From: Thermodesulfobacteriota bacterium
GTDB lineage: Bacteria; Desulfobacterota_D; UBA1144; Nemesobacterales; UBA2774
Direction: 5' to 3'
Assembly (NCBI GenBank): GCA_035325995.1
Contig: DAOKYU010000021.1
Coordinates: 1-12,709, forward strand
Length of the DNA stretch: 12,709 nucleotides
Shown: positions 1-6,188 of the stretch, piece after piece
How the letters are laid out: each line of letters begins with the position of its first letter
How positions within the stretch are numbered: the stretch's first letter is position 1
Translations under genes and position numbers: made by a program
The notes under the pieces: generated by a model
The model's database searches: none
What the model was told of the DNA's origin: nothing
Seen by the model: the letters and a program-made list of their open reading frames with translations, nothing else

Positions 1-1
1 G

Positions 2-140
2 TTCCTGCCTCTCCGGCTACGGCTTCACCTACGCCGCGACAAGCGCAGGAATGACGGAAGCGGGTGATTCCTCGCTCGTTCGGAGGCCACGGGTATCGGA
101 AGCGCGGCGAGTGGTAGAGGTAATACGCCGATACTTCGAA
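2..140. repeat. Repeat cluster: C-type hairpin repeat and a partial structured unit
   Basis: TTCCTGC (2-8) pairs with GCAGGAA (45-51) and is followed by ATGACGG, the tail shared by other hairpin repeats here. A fragment resembling 4223-4246 (gattcctcgctcg) follows at 65-77. At 99-140 lies the right half of the composite unit: core GAAGCGCG at 99-106 and end GATACTTCGAA at 130-140, spaced 31 nt as in intact copies. No coding evidence was seen. Confidence 0.7.
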
Positions 141-192
141 TGTCTGTGAAGACCGTCCACCGGCGCGGCGTGCCGTAGTATGCCGGATTGTG

Positions 193-221
193 TTTCAACT
201 TCGGGAGAGCGGGTGTATAAT
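193..221 (+). promoter_or_regulatory. Putative sigma70-type promoter for the lipoprotein gene
   Basis: An exact TATAAT stands at 216-221, with a weak TTTCAA (193-198) 17 nt upstream as -35. The predicted transcript would start near 228 and include the AAGGAGG site at 247-253. The -35 match is poor, so the call rests on the -10 box and its position. Confidence 0.45.
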
Positions 222-261
222 CGGGTAAGCAGCCAAGATCATCTTGAAGGAGGTTTGCACG

Positions 262-510
262 ATGGGAAAGGGTATTTGCGCATTGATTCTCGCGGGCGCT
301 TTTATGCTCGGCGCGTGCGCGGCGCAGAACGCTCAGCAGGATGACGGGTTCGACGTGAGCATCTGCAACAACATCCCTGTCGGGATAGAGGCGTACGAGG
401 CGATGAATCCGGACAGCACGCAGGACAAGATAAGCTGCGCCGATCTCGAAAGGTGTACGGACATAATGGGCTGGGACGCCCCGCCGGACGTGCCGTGCAC
501 GGGGCCTTGA
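262..510 (+). CDS. Small Cys-rich lipoprotein, function unknown
   Basis: This 82-residue protein is predicted to be exported and lipid-anchored. Residues 1-18 form a short basic start plus a hydrophobic stretch ending in a lipobox LGAC, with the acylated cysteine at C19. The mature part is only about 63 residues, acidic, and has four more cysteines (C35, C59, C65, C79), which could form two disulfides in the periplasm. I chose ATG 262 because AAGGAGG (247-253) sits 8 nt upstream. An in-frame TTG at 244 lies before that site and would give a poorer signal peptide. The gene has its own TATAAT box and stands alone; the next gene is 200 nt away. I recognise no family, so the export call is firm and the function is open. 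Confidence 0.8.
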   Translation: MGKGICALILAGAFMLGACAAQNAQQDDGFDVSICNNIPVGIEAYEAMNPDSTQDKISCADLERCTDIMGWDAPPDVPCTGP

Positions 511-710
511 GCCCGGGGGCGGAGACTCTCTTCGGGGAGGGGTAAAGCGAGGTCCGGGATTCAATTGATCGGACGTGCGAGCCTCGCCCGCCGGTATCCC
601 GCGCTCGGGGTGCGGGGGAAGAGATTGCCGCGGGTGCTTCGCGCCCTCGCAATGACGGATAAGTAATGCGGCGGGATACATGCTGTCGGGAAATTCATAA
701 GGAGGGTTTT
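511..710. repeat. Short spacer with an imperfect hairpin and a B-type repeat
   Basis: GCGAG/GTCCG (547-556) can pair with CGGAC (570-574) and CTCGC (583-587), leaving a bulge on the 3' side. A B-type repeat occupies 623-656, with ATTGC/GCAAT outer arms and GGGTGC/GCGCCC inner arms, followed by the GACGGAT tail. No T-run follows the first hairpin, so I do not call a terminator. Confidence 0.6.
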
Positions 711-1145
711 ATGGGAGCGAGGTACGTTTTGGTTTTGATGGCGCTGGGGGCGTTTACGCTGGCGGGGGTTGTCGCCGGCACCGGCAGGGCAGGGGCTCGG
801 GGCGCGGACTGCGAGGCGCTGATGACTGCTCTCGGCGAGGCGGAGAAGGGGGTCAAGGAGGCGTGGAAGGCGCAGAGCAAGGCGCTCAAGGAGTGGGAGA
901 AATATTACGAAGAACTTCACGCCAACACATACGCCGGGACCGAGGAGCCGCTCGCGGATACCGTGGCTAAGTGTCAGGCCGGAGGCGGGGATTTTTGCGA
1001 GAGGGCGCTCGACGATTACAACAAGATAGCGCCCAAGGAAGAGGCGGCGAAGAAGGCCCTCGACGGGGCGAGGGCGAACACGCACCAGGCGCAGGCGGCT
1101 CTCGAAAAAGCGAGGGATGCCGTGACTGCGGGGAATTGCCGGTAG
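711..1145 (+). CDS. Secreted helical protein with four cysteines, function unknown
   Basis: The product has 144 residues. Residues 1-29 look like a Sec signal peptide (MGARYVLVLMALGAF and following small residues, cleavage probably near 24-32). The mature chain is rich in Ala, Glu and Lys with heptad-like spacing over roughly 36-70 and 98-140, so it should be largely alpha-helical or coiled coil. Cysteines sit at 34, 88, 96 and 143, one at each end of the mature chain and a close pair in the middle; this suggests two disulfides and a periplasmic location. Start ATG 711 is set by AAGGAGGG (699-706) just upstream; an in-frame ATG at 666 has no such site. I recognise no family. Like the lipoprotein before it, this is a small disulfide-type exported protein, but nothing shows that the two act together. 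Confidence 0.8.
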   Translation: MGARYVLVLMALGAFTLAGVVAGTGRAGARGADCEALMTALGEAEKGVKEAWKAQSKALKEWEKYYEELHANTYAGTEEPLADTVAKCQAGGGDFCERALDDYNKIAPKEEAAKKALDGARANTHQAQAALEKARDAVTAGNCR

Positions 1146-1150
1146 GCGCA

Positions 1151-1236
1151 GGGTGTGATTTTGGCGTGGCATATTCCGAGGCTATAACCACCCGGAGCGC
1201 GGCTGGTGATATTGGCAGTGACGCCGCCACTTCGAA
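1151..1236 (+). repeat. Composite structured unit, diverged copy
   Basis: The left part reads GTGTGATTTTGGCGTGGC (1153-1170), matching the GTGTG-ATTTTCGACGTAGC of other units. The core GGAGCGCG is at 1194-1201 and the end GCCACTTCGAA at 1226-1236, 32 nt after the core. Left GTGGC and right GCCAC are changed together relative to the usual GTAGC and GCTAC, so the outer stem is kept. CACC (1189-1192) and GGTG (1205-1208) flank the core as an inner stem. Confidence 0.65.
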
Positions 1237-1313
1237 AGCTGGTAGAGGTTGCGGGGTTGGAGGCTTTGCGGGGGACGTTCCGAGTTAGCTGGTAAATGAG
1301 GAGTAATATCTCT

Positions 1314-1337
1314 CTACTTTTGACTGACCAAAAGTAG
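1314..1337 (+). repeat. Perfect 9-bp hairpin leading into the composite array
   Basis: CTACTTTTG (1314-1322) and CAAAAGTAG (1329-1337) are exact inverted repeats around a 6-nt loop. The left arm recurs before the composite units near 8441 and 9985 (ctacttttgcctgacca and ctacttctgcttgacca). There the right arm is missing and the CACAC hairpin follows directly. Confidence 0.75.
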
Positions 1338-1339
1338 CA

Positions 1340-1450
1340 CACACGAAGTGTGATTTACGACGAAGTACCTTCATGGATTTTTGCAACTGAAGTGCGAAAG
1401 GTGGTAATAGAAATGCGCCGCTACTTCGATTGCGTGCGGCTGCGAGCCGC
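1340..1450 (+). repeat. Composite structured repeat, tandem unit 1
   Basis: The parts in order are: hairpin CACAC/GTGTG (1340-1344 with 1348-1352); TTACGACG; hairpin GAAG/CTTC (1362-1365 with 1369-1372); core GAAGTGCG (1389-1396); end GCTACTTCGAT (1420-1430); and terminal hairpin GCGGC/GCCGC (1436-1440 with 1446-1450). The core starts 49 nt after the first hairpin and the end starts 31 nt after the core. Confidence 0.8.
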
Positions 1451-1459
1451 CGGGCCGGG

Positions 1460-1573
1460 GACACGTAGTGTCTTTTTCGGCATAGCGCGATAGTTGCCAA
1501 GACCACCGGAAGCGCGTCGGGTGGTCCTAGCCGAGCGCTGCCACTTCGAATTCCAGCGGGCGTGGCCCGCTGG
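1460..1573 (+). repeat. Composite structured repeat, tandem unit 2
   Basis: The parts in order are: hairpin GACAC/GTGTC (1460-1464 with 1468-1472); TTTTTCGGC; a stem GGCA/TGCC (1479-1482 with 1495-1498); an inner stem GACCACC/GGTGGTC (1501-1507 with 1520-1526) enclosing core GAAGCGCG (1509-1516); end GCCACTTCGAATT (from 1540); and a perfect 9-bp terminal hairpin CCAGCGGGC/GCCCGCTGG (1553-1561 with 1565-1573). Spacings are 49 and 31 nt, as in unit 1. Confidence 0.8.
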
Positions 1574-1597
1574 CCCAGAGTGGTATTGCTGCGCCGC

Positions 1598-1776
1598 GTC
1601 CGGCTACGCATGGCTTCGCCGGACAGGCAGGATGACGGATTAAAAGAAGATTGCCGCGGTTGCGGAAGGCGCTCCCTCGCAATGACAAAAATGCTTGATG
1701 GATTGCTGGCGGTAGTGGATTCCCTACCCGGCTTCGCCTGCAGGCTTCGCCGCGGCAAGTAAAGACATTCGGGAAT
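1598..1776. repeat. B- and C-type hairpin repeats joined by the ATGACGGATTAAAAG linker
   Basis: GTCCGGC/GCCGGAC (1598-1624) leads through GATGACGGATTAAAAGAA to a B-type repeat (1649-1686, GATTGCC...CGCAATGAC). A C-type repeat follows with outer arms ATTCCC (1719-1724) and GGGAAT (1771-1776), ending in ATGAC. The same order recurs near 4051, 5941 and 12630. Confidence 0.7.
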
Positions 1777-1802
1777 GACAACTTCATATCCTGCGCCAGT
1801 GG

Positions 1803-1831
1803 TTGCGGAATCGGGCGGGCGCTGTTAAGAT
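1803..1831 (+). promoter_or_regulatory. Candidate promoter giving a leaderless MFS transcript
   Basis: TTGCGG (1803-1808) and TAAGAT (1826-1831) are 17 nt apart. Transcription would start about 7 nt past the -10, which is the ATG at 1838. No Shine-Dalgarno sequence precedes that ATG, which fits leaderless translation. Each box is only a partial consensus match. Confidence 0.4.
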
Positions 1832-1837
1832 GTGGGC

Positions 1838-3136
1838 ATGCCTGTGAGCAACGATAGTCCCTCCGGCACGAATTTATTCAGAATAATTCCTCTATATATA
1901 GTGATCTTCATCGGGTTTCTCGGTTACAGCCTGATGATCACGATCCTTACGCCGATGATCCTCGACGACAACGGGGAGATACTGGCGTCGCTGCCGTTCA
2001 AGGTGGACAGGACCATAGTGCTGGGCGTCGTGCTCGCGCTGTATCCGCTGGGGCAGTTTTTCGGCTCGCCCGTCATGGGTGCGCTATCGGACAGGTTCGG
2101 GCGGAGGCCCGTTCTGCTGGCGTCATTGGCCGTAACGACGGCGTGCTACGCGGCGTTCGCGTATTCGATCGAGCTTAAGAGCCTTCCGCTTCTGATGCTG
2201 GTGTCGATCGTAACGGGGCTCGCCGAGGCGAATATCGTCATCGCGCAGAGCTCGGTCGCGGACGTGAGCACGGCGGCGTCGCGGAGCAGGCTGTTCGGGT
2301 ACGTGTACCTGAGCGCGAGCAGCGCGTATGTCGTGGGGCCGCTGCTCGGAGGGAAGCTGGCCGATTCGTCGATCGAGCCGTGGTTCAGTTACGCGACGCC
2401 GTACTGGGCCGTGTTCTTCCTCCTGGCGGCGACGCTCGCATTCACGTTCGTGGTATTCAGGGAGACGCATCCGCTCGAGTCGCGGAGGGCCGTGAGCTAC
2501 ACAGAAGCTTTTACGGGGCTTCTCAGGGTTTTCGATCCGGGGAGGACACGGATTATTTTCTTCGTGAATTTCCTCGTGTATTTCGCTGTGTTTGGATTTT
2601 TCCGTTCGTACCCGATGTATCTCGTCGACGAATTCAAGATGAACGTCGAGCAGGTGTCGGACTTTATCGCGTGGGTGGCCGTGCCTATAGTGCTCGCAAA
2701 TTTGTGGATCACGGGTTTTCTCGCGAAGAGGTACGAGCCGCGCGTGATAGCGAATTATTCCATCGCGCTGTTCGCGGTGTTCATGATCGCCGTGGTGGCG
2801 CCGTCGGAAGAGAACGCGCTGTGGGTGACGCTGTTCCTGGCGGGGATCGCGCTGGCCGTCGCGCTGCCGGCGTGCGCGGCGATGCTTTCGATCATGGTGA
2901 GCGAGCGGGAGCAGGGCCGCGTTCTCGGGAGTAACCAGTCGCTCCAGGTAGGCGCCGAGGCGCTTTCGGGGTTTGCTGCGGGGTTCCTCGCAGCCGTGTT
3001 CTTCAAGCTGCCGCTTATCGCGCTCGCGGGAGTAGCGACTGTTGCCGCCGGGGTGCTGGCGCTCAGCGGCAGGACGGGGAGAGAAAGGGAAAAGACTCCG
3101 GGAGACGAGACGGATTCCGAACTGGCGATAGATTGA
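1838..3136 (+). CDS. Major facilitator superfamily transporter (probable drug/proton antiporter type)
   Basis: This 432-residue protein should move a small molecule across the inner membrane, most likely as a proton-coupled exporter. The length fits a 12-helix MFS protein. The cytosolic loop after the second helix has the classical motif A, GALSDRFGRRP (about residues 81-91), as in DHA1 exporters of the TetA/MdtG kind. A second loop near mid-protein (ESRRAVSYTEAF...VFDPGR, about 212-235) separates the two six-helix halves. The C-terminus is a charged cytosolic tail rich in Arg, Glu and Asp. ATG 1838 is preferred over GTG 1832, two codons upstream; neither has a Shine-Dalgarno site. Substrate cannot be told from sequence alone, and no regulator gene adjoins it. 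The MFS assignment is firm; the exporter role is inferred from motif A and family resemblance. Confidence 0.9.
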   Translation: MPVSNDSPSGTNLFRIIPLYIVIFIGFLGYSLMITILTPMILDDNGEILASLPFKVDRTIVLGVVLALYPLGQFFGSPVMGALSDRFGRRPVLLASLAVTTACYAAFAYSIELKSLPLLMLVSIVTGLAEANIVIAQSSVADVSTAASRSRLFGYVYLSASSAYVVGPLLGGKLADSSIEPWFSYATPYWAVFFLLAATLAFTFVVFRETHPLESRRAVSYTEAFTGLLRVFDPGRTRIIFFVNFLVYFAVFGFFRSYPMYLVDEFKMNVEQVSDFIAWVAVPIVLANLWITGFLAKRYEPRVIANYSIALFAVFMIAVVAPSEENALWVTLFLAGIALAVALPACAAMLSIMVSEREQGRVLGSNQSLQVGAEALSGFAAGFLAAVFFKLPLIALAGVATVAAGVLALSGRTGREREKTPGDETDSELAID

Positions 3137-3148
3137 AAGACATTCCTG

Positions 3149-3183
3149 GAAGCCGGCTCCGGCTTCGTTATATCGCCGGCTTC
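3149..3183 (+). terminator. Hairpin with two alternative 3' arms after the MFS gene
   Basis: GAAGCCGG (3149-3156) is complementary to two identical copies of CCGGCTTC (3159-3166 and 3176-3183). Either a tight hairpin or a larger loop can form. It lies 13 nt past the MFS stop codon, where a transcript end is expected. No T-run follows, so intrinsic termination is uncertain. Confidence 0.45.
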
Positions 3184-3375
3184 TCGTGCTGATACAGGTT
3201 GTTCCTTAACCGGGCTTTTCTCCACTCGCGGAGTGATGAAAATGCACTGTCTTTTGCGTTCCTCTTAACATGATTTTCCCATAAATTAAATATGTAAGAG
3301 TCGCGGAATTTTTGATATATACTTAGCGAAATATTGGGTTGGTTCACCCGTTTTGCTTTCGCAGTCAAATCCATC

Positions 3376-3385
3376 AGGAGGTGAT
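3376..3385 (+). promoter_or_regulatory. Full-length consensus Shine-Dalgarno site
   Basis: AGGAGGTGAT is complementary to ten bases of the usual bacterial 16S rRNA 3' end. It lies 3 nt before ATG 3389 (about 7 nt from the AGGAGG part) and fixes the start of the secreted protein. It suggests strong translation. Confidence 0.85.
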
Positions 3386-3388
3386 GAT

Positions 3389-3958
3389 ATGTTCAGATTG
3401 GGCGGTTTTTGCTTGATATTAGCCGTGGCGGTGGTGATGTCGGCCGCGGCTTTCGCGCAGGGTAGCTCGGACGAATCGTTCGGCGGCGCCGACTTTCTGT
3501 TCGTGCAGACGGCGACCGGAGTGACATTCGCGGACGGCAAGATGACGCTGACGGGGCTTTCGCCGTCGATGATTTTCTTCTCCGACAGGCCGGAGAGGAT
3601 GGCGGGGCACGTGCCCGTGACGCAGTTCCTGAAAATGTGGGACGAGGGGAAGGACAGCTTCAAGAACGATCCGCCGAACGCCGCCGTTTCGATCCTGGGA
3701 GAAAAGGAAGGCGGCACGGACGTGATCGTCGAGATCTCGAACCCGTCGCTGGGCGAGAAGGGGGATTTGACCTATGACGTGAGAGTCCTCGACGGTACGC
3801 TGCCGGAAAAGGGCGGGCTTACGTCAGTGGTTATAGACTGGTGGGTAGGACCGGCCGGCGCGGTTTGCTGGAGGAATTATTACACCGGGTTCAGGCATTG
3901 CCGTTTCCCGGGGCCGTATTACTACGGGCCGTATCCGCGCCCGTATTGGGCTTATTGA
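3389..3958 (+). CDS. Conserved secreted protein with SDRPER motif, function unknown
   Basis: The 189-residue product has a clear Sec signal peptide (residues 1-23, cleavage after AFA, next residue Q24). The mature domain carries a segment at 53-74, TLTGLSPSMIFFSDRPERMA and on to H74, then NDPPNAAVSIL (93-103) and DLTYDVRVLDGTLP (126-139). I recall this combination from a family of hypothetical exported proteins in several bacterial phyla whose role is not known. The last 20 residues are extremely rich in Tyr and Pro (GPYYYGPYPRPYWAY), with two cysteines at 160 and 171. The start is fixed by a ten-base consensus ribosome site. The gene stands alone, with a hairpin before it and an intrinsic terminator after it. 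The strong ribosome site suggests an abundant periplasmic or outer-surface protein. Confidence 0.82.
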   Translation: MFRLGGFCLILAVAVVMSAAAFAQGSSDESFGGADFLFVQTATGVTFADGKMTLTGLSPSMIFFSDRPERMAGHVPVTQFLKMWDEGKDSFKNDPPNAAVSILGEKEGGTDVIVEISNPSLGEKGDLTYDVRVLDGTLPEKGGLTSVVIDWWVGPAGAVCWRNYYTGFRHCRFPGPYYYGPYPRPYWAY

Positions 3959-3994
3959 TTCGGGTTTGAATTAGTAGACAGATTTTAGATTACG

Positions 3995-4038
3995 CCGGCG
4001 GGCCTCTGCTTTCGGGCGGGGGCTTTGCCGGTTTTTTT
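3995..4038 (+). terminator. Intrinsic terminator of the secreted protein gene
   Basis: The outer arms CCGGC (3995-3999) and GCCGG (4027-4031) enclose an inner stem GCCTCTGC/GCGGGGGC, fully paired if G-U pairs are allowed, with a 6-nt loop. A run of seven T (4032-4038) follows directly. It lies 36 nt past the stop codon at 3958. Confidence 0.85.
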
Positions 4039-4256
4039 ATTAGGGTGGGCAGAATGACGGATTAAAAAGAGGGATTGCCACGGGTGTTTCGCACCCTCGT
4101 AATGGCAAACAAATACTTGACTGATTGCCGGTGGAAATAGATTCCCGATTAAGACTTGATACTAAAGTAGATTGGTTGCGAGCAGTGCTGGATAAACATC
4201 TGCGTAAGAAGGTAAAGGCGTCCGATTCCTCGCTCGCTCGGAATCGTTGGGAATGA
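4039..4256. repeat. B-type and C-type hairpin repeats
   Basis: The linker AATGACGGATTAAAAAGA (4053-4070) leads to a B-type repeat (4073-4106). Its inner arms GGGTGT/GCACCC covary with GGGTGC/GCGCCC of the copy at 623. A C-type repeat has arms CGATTCC (4223-4229) and GGAATCG (4240-4246) and ends in GGGAATGAC at 4256. Nothing coding is evident between them. Confidence 0.7.
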
Positions 4257-4258
4257 CA

Positions 4259-4371
4259 CACACGTACGTGTGATTCTCGACGTAGCGAATTCACGGATTC
4301 TAGGTGTCTGAAGCGCGGCGGGTGGGAATCGCATGGGACCGCTGCTTCGATTGTTTGCGGACGCTGTCCGC
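4259..4371 (+). repeat. Composite structured repeat upstream of the permease
   Basis: The parts in order are: hairpin CACAC/GTGTG (4259-4263 with 4268-4272); CTCGACGTAGC; hairpin GAAT/ATTC (4287-4290 with 4297-4300); core GAAGCGCG (4310-4317); end GCTGCTTCGATT (from 4341); and terminal hairpin GCGGAC/GTCCGC (4357-4362 with 4366-4371). Total length is 113 nt, and core-to-end spacing is 31 nt. Confidence 0.8.
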
Positions 4372-4380
4372 CTGTTTTTT
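4357..4380 (+). terminator. Terminator-like hairpin formed by the repeat's end
   Basis: GCGGAC/GTCCGC with a 3-nt loop is followed after CTG by six T (4375-4380). The stem is the terminal hairpin of the composite repeat; only this copy has a T-run after it. It could end readthrough before the permease promoter. Confidence 0.5.
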
Positions 4381-4394
4381 CCGATTGGCTGATA

Positions 4395-4400
4395 TATAAT
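4395..4400 (+). promoter_or_regulatory. -10 box for the permease gene
   Basis: An exact TATAAT (within GATATATAAT, 4391-4400) lies 43 nt before ATG 4443, giving a leader of about 36 nt that includes AGAGGTG (4431-4437). The -35 region (CTGTTT around 4372-4377) is weak and overlaps the repeat hairpin. Confidence 0.45.
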
Positions 4401-4442
4401 TCTGCTGACAGAAAATATCGAGCCTTAAATAGAGGTGTCCTC

Positions 4443-5783
4443 ATGGGATTTATCGCGAATGTGCGCCGTGGTATCGAGAGCCCGAAAGAGGACATTGCGG
4501 CGGGCCCTCGCGGGCTCGGGTTTCTGGACGCGTTTTCGATCGGCATCGGCGGCATCGTGGGCGGCGGCATATTCGCCACTCTCGGGCTGGCCACGGTCGA
4601 GTCGAGAGGCGCGACATTTATATCCTTCCTGATCAGCGGCGTGGTCGCGCTGCTGACGGCTTATTCCTACGTAAAGCTTTCGGTCGCTTTCCCGAGCAAG
4701 GGCGGGACGGTGACGTTCATAAACAAGGCGTTCGGGCCGGGGATATTTTCGGGCAGCTTGAACACGCTGCTCGTGATGAGCTACGTCGTGCTGCTGGCCG
4801 TGTATGCGTATGCGTTCGCGAATTACGCGGCGGCCACATTTTTCGCGAAGGAGGATTTCGACTTCTGGCACAGGGTGCTTTTGACGGGCGTGATGGTCGT
4901 GCTCGCGCTCGTGAATTTTGCGGGGCCGTCGCTCGTGGAGAAGTCGGAGGGGTTCTTCAATTTCAGCAAGCTCCTTATTCTGCTGGTGTTCGTCGTCGTG
5001 GGGCTGGCGGCCACGGGGCTTACGTTCGACAGGCTCGGGCCTTCGGACTGGGTGCCCGTGCCGAGGATGGTCGCGGCGGGGATGCTCGTTTTTTTGAGTT
5101 ACGAGGGGTTCGAGCTGATCGCGAACGTGTCGGACCAGGTTAAGAACAGGGAGCGGAATCTGCCGCTGGCGTATTACGGATCGGTCGCGACGGCGATGGT
5201 TTTTTACACCCTGATAATAATCGTGGTGCTCGGGCACATGACGTTCGGGGGCGTGGAAGGGGCGAAGGGGTACACGCTTTCGGCGGCGGCCGAGATATTC
5301 ATGGGCAGGTTCGGGTTCGTGCTGCTGGCGATAGGGGCGATACTGGCGACGGCGTCGGCAATCAACGCCGGGCTTTTCGGTGCGTCGAAGCTGCCGCTGA
5401 TGCTGGCGAAGGCGCACGAGGCGCAGGGGTTTTACGAGACGGAGGTGAGGGGGAGGTATCCCGTCGGGCTGTTCGTCATCACGGCGCTCGTGCTGCTCAT
5501 CGCAAATTTCGTGAACCTGCATTCGCTTTCGGCGGCGACGAGCACGGGATTCATACTGGTATTCCTGATGGTGAACGCGGCGGGGGCGTGTCTCGCGGCC
5601 GCGACCGGCGCGAAGAAGTGGGTGTGTATGACCGGGGCGGTGGTGTGTGCGGTCGCGCTCTTGATTCTGTTCGTGGAGACGGCGAGGGACCCGGAGAACA
5701 GAAGGGATTTGTGGTTTATCGGCGGGCTGATGGCGCTGCCGGTCGTGTACCAGGCGGCGTACAGGCTGGGGGCGAGGAGGTGA
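4443..5783 (+). CDS. APC superfamily amino acid permease
   Basis: This 446-residue integral inner-membrane protein probably imports or exchanges amino acids. The first helix carries the glycine-rich break SIGIGGIVGGGIF (32-44), which binds substrate backbone in APC transporters. The sixth helix and loop have FLSYEGFELIANVSDQVKNR followed by ERNLPLA (217-243), a good match to the family signature (YxGFE, then KNPxRxxPxA, here KNRERNLPLA). About 12 hydrophobic segments can be read, as expected for the fold and length. ATG 4443 has AGAGGTG at 4431-4437, 5 nt upstream. The gene appears single: a TATAAT box lies before it and about 400 nt of repeats follow. Substrate is unknown. The family assignment is strong; amino acid specificity is inferred from family. 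Confidence 0.9.
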   Translation: MGFIANVRRGIESPKEDIAAGPRGLGFLDAFSIGIGGIVGGGIFATLGLATVESRGATFISFLISGVVALLTAYSYVKLSVAFPSKGGTVTFINKAFGPGIFSGSLNTLLVMSYVVLLAVYAYAFANYAAATFFAKEDFDFWHRVLLTGVMVVLALVNFAGPSLVEKSEGFFNFSKLLILLVFVVVGLAATGLTFDRLGPSDWVPVPRMVAAGMLVFLSYEGFELIANVSDQVKNRERNLPLAYYGSVATAMVFYTLIIIVVLGHMTFGGVEGAKGYTLSAAAEIFMGRFGFVLLAIGAILATASAINAGLFGASKLPLMLAKAHEAQGFYETEVRGRYPVGLFVITALVLLIANFVNLHSLSAATSTGFILVFLMVNAAGACLAAATGAKKWVCMTGAVVCAVALLILFVETARDPENRRDLWFIGGLMALPVVYQAAYRLGARR

Positions 5784-6188
5784 TCGGGGGCTTCGATAAA
5801 AACGCTTGATTGATTGCTGGAGGAAGTGGATTCCCGACCCGTCTTCGCTTCGGACCTCGCCAAGGCTTCCACCTTCGCTGAAGCTACGGTGGACAAGTCG
5901 GTCGATAAAAGGCTTCGCCGGACAAAGTCGGCAGACAGGCAGGATGCCGGATTAGAAGAAGATTGCCGCGGTCGCGCGGGGCGCTCGCTCGCAATGACGC
6001 GCTGAAGGTGACCCCTGCATTGATCCTCCCCCCGGGAGGGGAGGAAGATCGGGGATTATAAATGCGGCACGCTGCGCGGGGCGATGGTATCGCTGCTGCG
6101 CCGGGTTCGCGTGTGCCCGCAGCGCCGCTTTTATTGTATCGGCATCCCTGTTAGAATAATCGGACATCCGCAAGGGTGGGGAGAGCAC
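5784..6188. repeat. Repeat-rich spacer before the NmrA-like gene
   Basis: A C-type fragment (from 5828, GATTCCCGACCCG) passes into a GC-rich stretch with GGCTTCGCCGGACAAAG near 5910, then AGGATGCCGGATTAGAAGAA and a B-type repeat (5961-5998). A hairpin CCTCCCC/GGGGAGG (6025-6031 with 6038-6044) follows; it is the D-type also seen at 8741 and 12423. A possible -10 box TAGAAT lies at 6152-6157 without a good -35. No gene is visible. Confidence 0.6.

Larger units (their letters stand above)
1146..1837. repeat. Long repeat-filled spacer
   Basis: This 690-nt spacer shows no convincing gene. In order it holds a diverged composite unit (about 1151-1236), a perfect 9-bp hairpin (1314-1337), two tandem composite units (1340-1450 and 1460-1573), a hairpin GTCCGGC/GCCGGAC (1598-1604 with 1618-1624), a B-type repeat (1649-1686) and a C-type repeat (1719-1776). 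Open frames crossing it on either strand are broken and follow repeat boundaries. They have no ribosome site. Confidence 0.75.

Noticed and set aside
25..681. Open frame on the - strand over the lipoprotein gene and flanking repeats
   Set aside because: Its translation is low-complexity Arg/Pro-rich and includes repeat sequence at both ends.
4425..5522. Long open frame (365 codons) on the - strand opposite the permease
   Set aside because: It is very rich in Arg, His, Pro and Gln, as expected for the antisense of a GC-rich membrane protein gene. It has no ribosome site, and the + strand frame has clear APC motifs.
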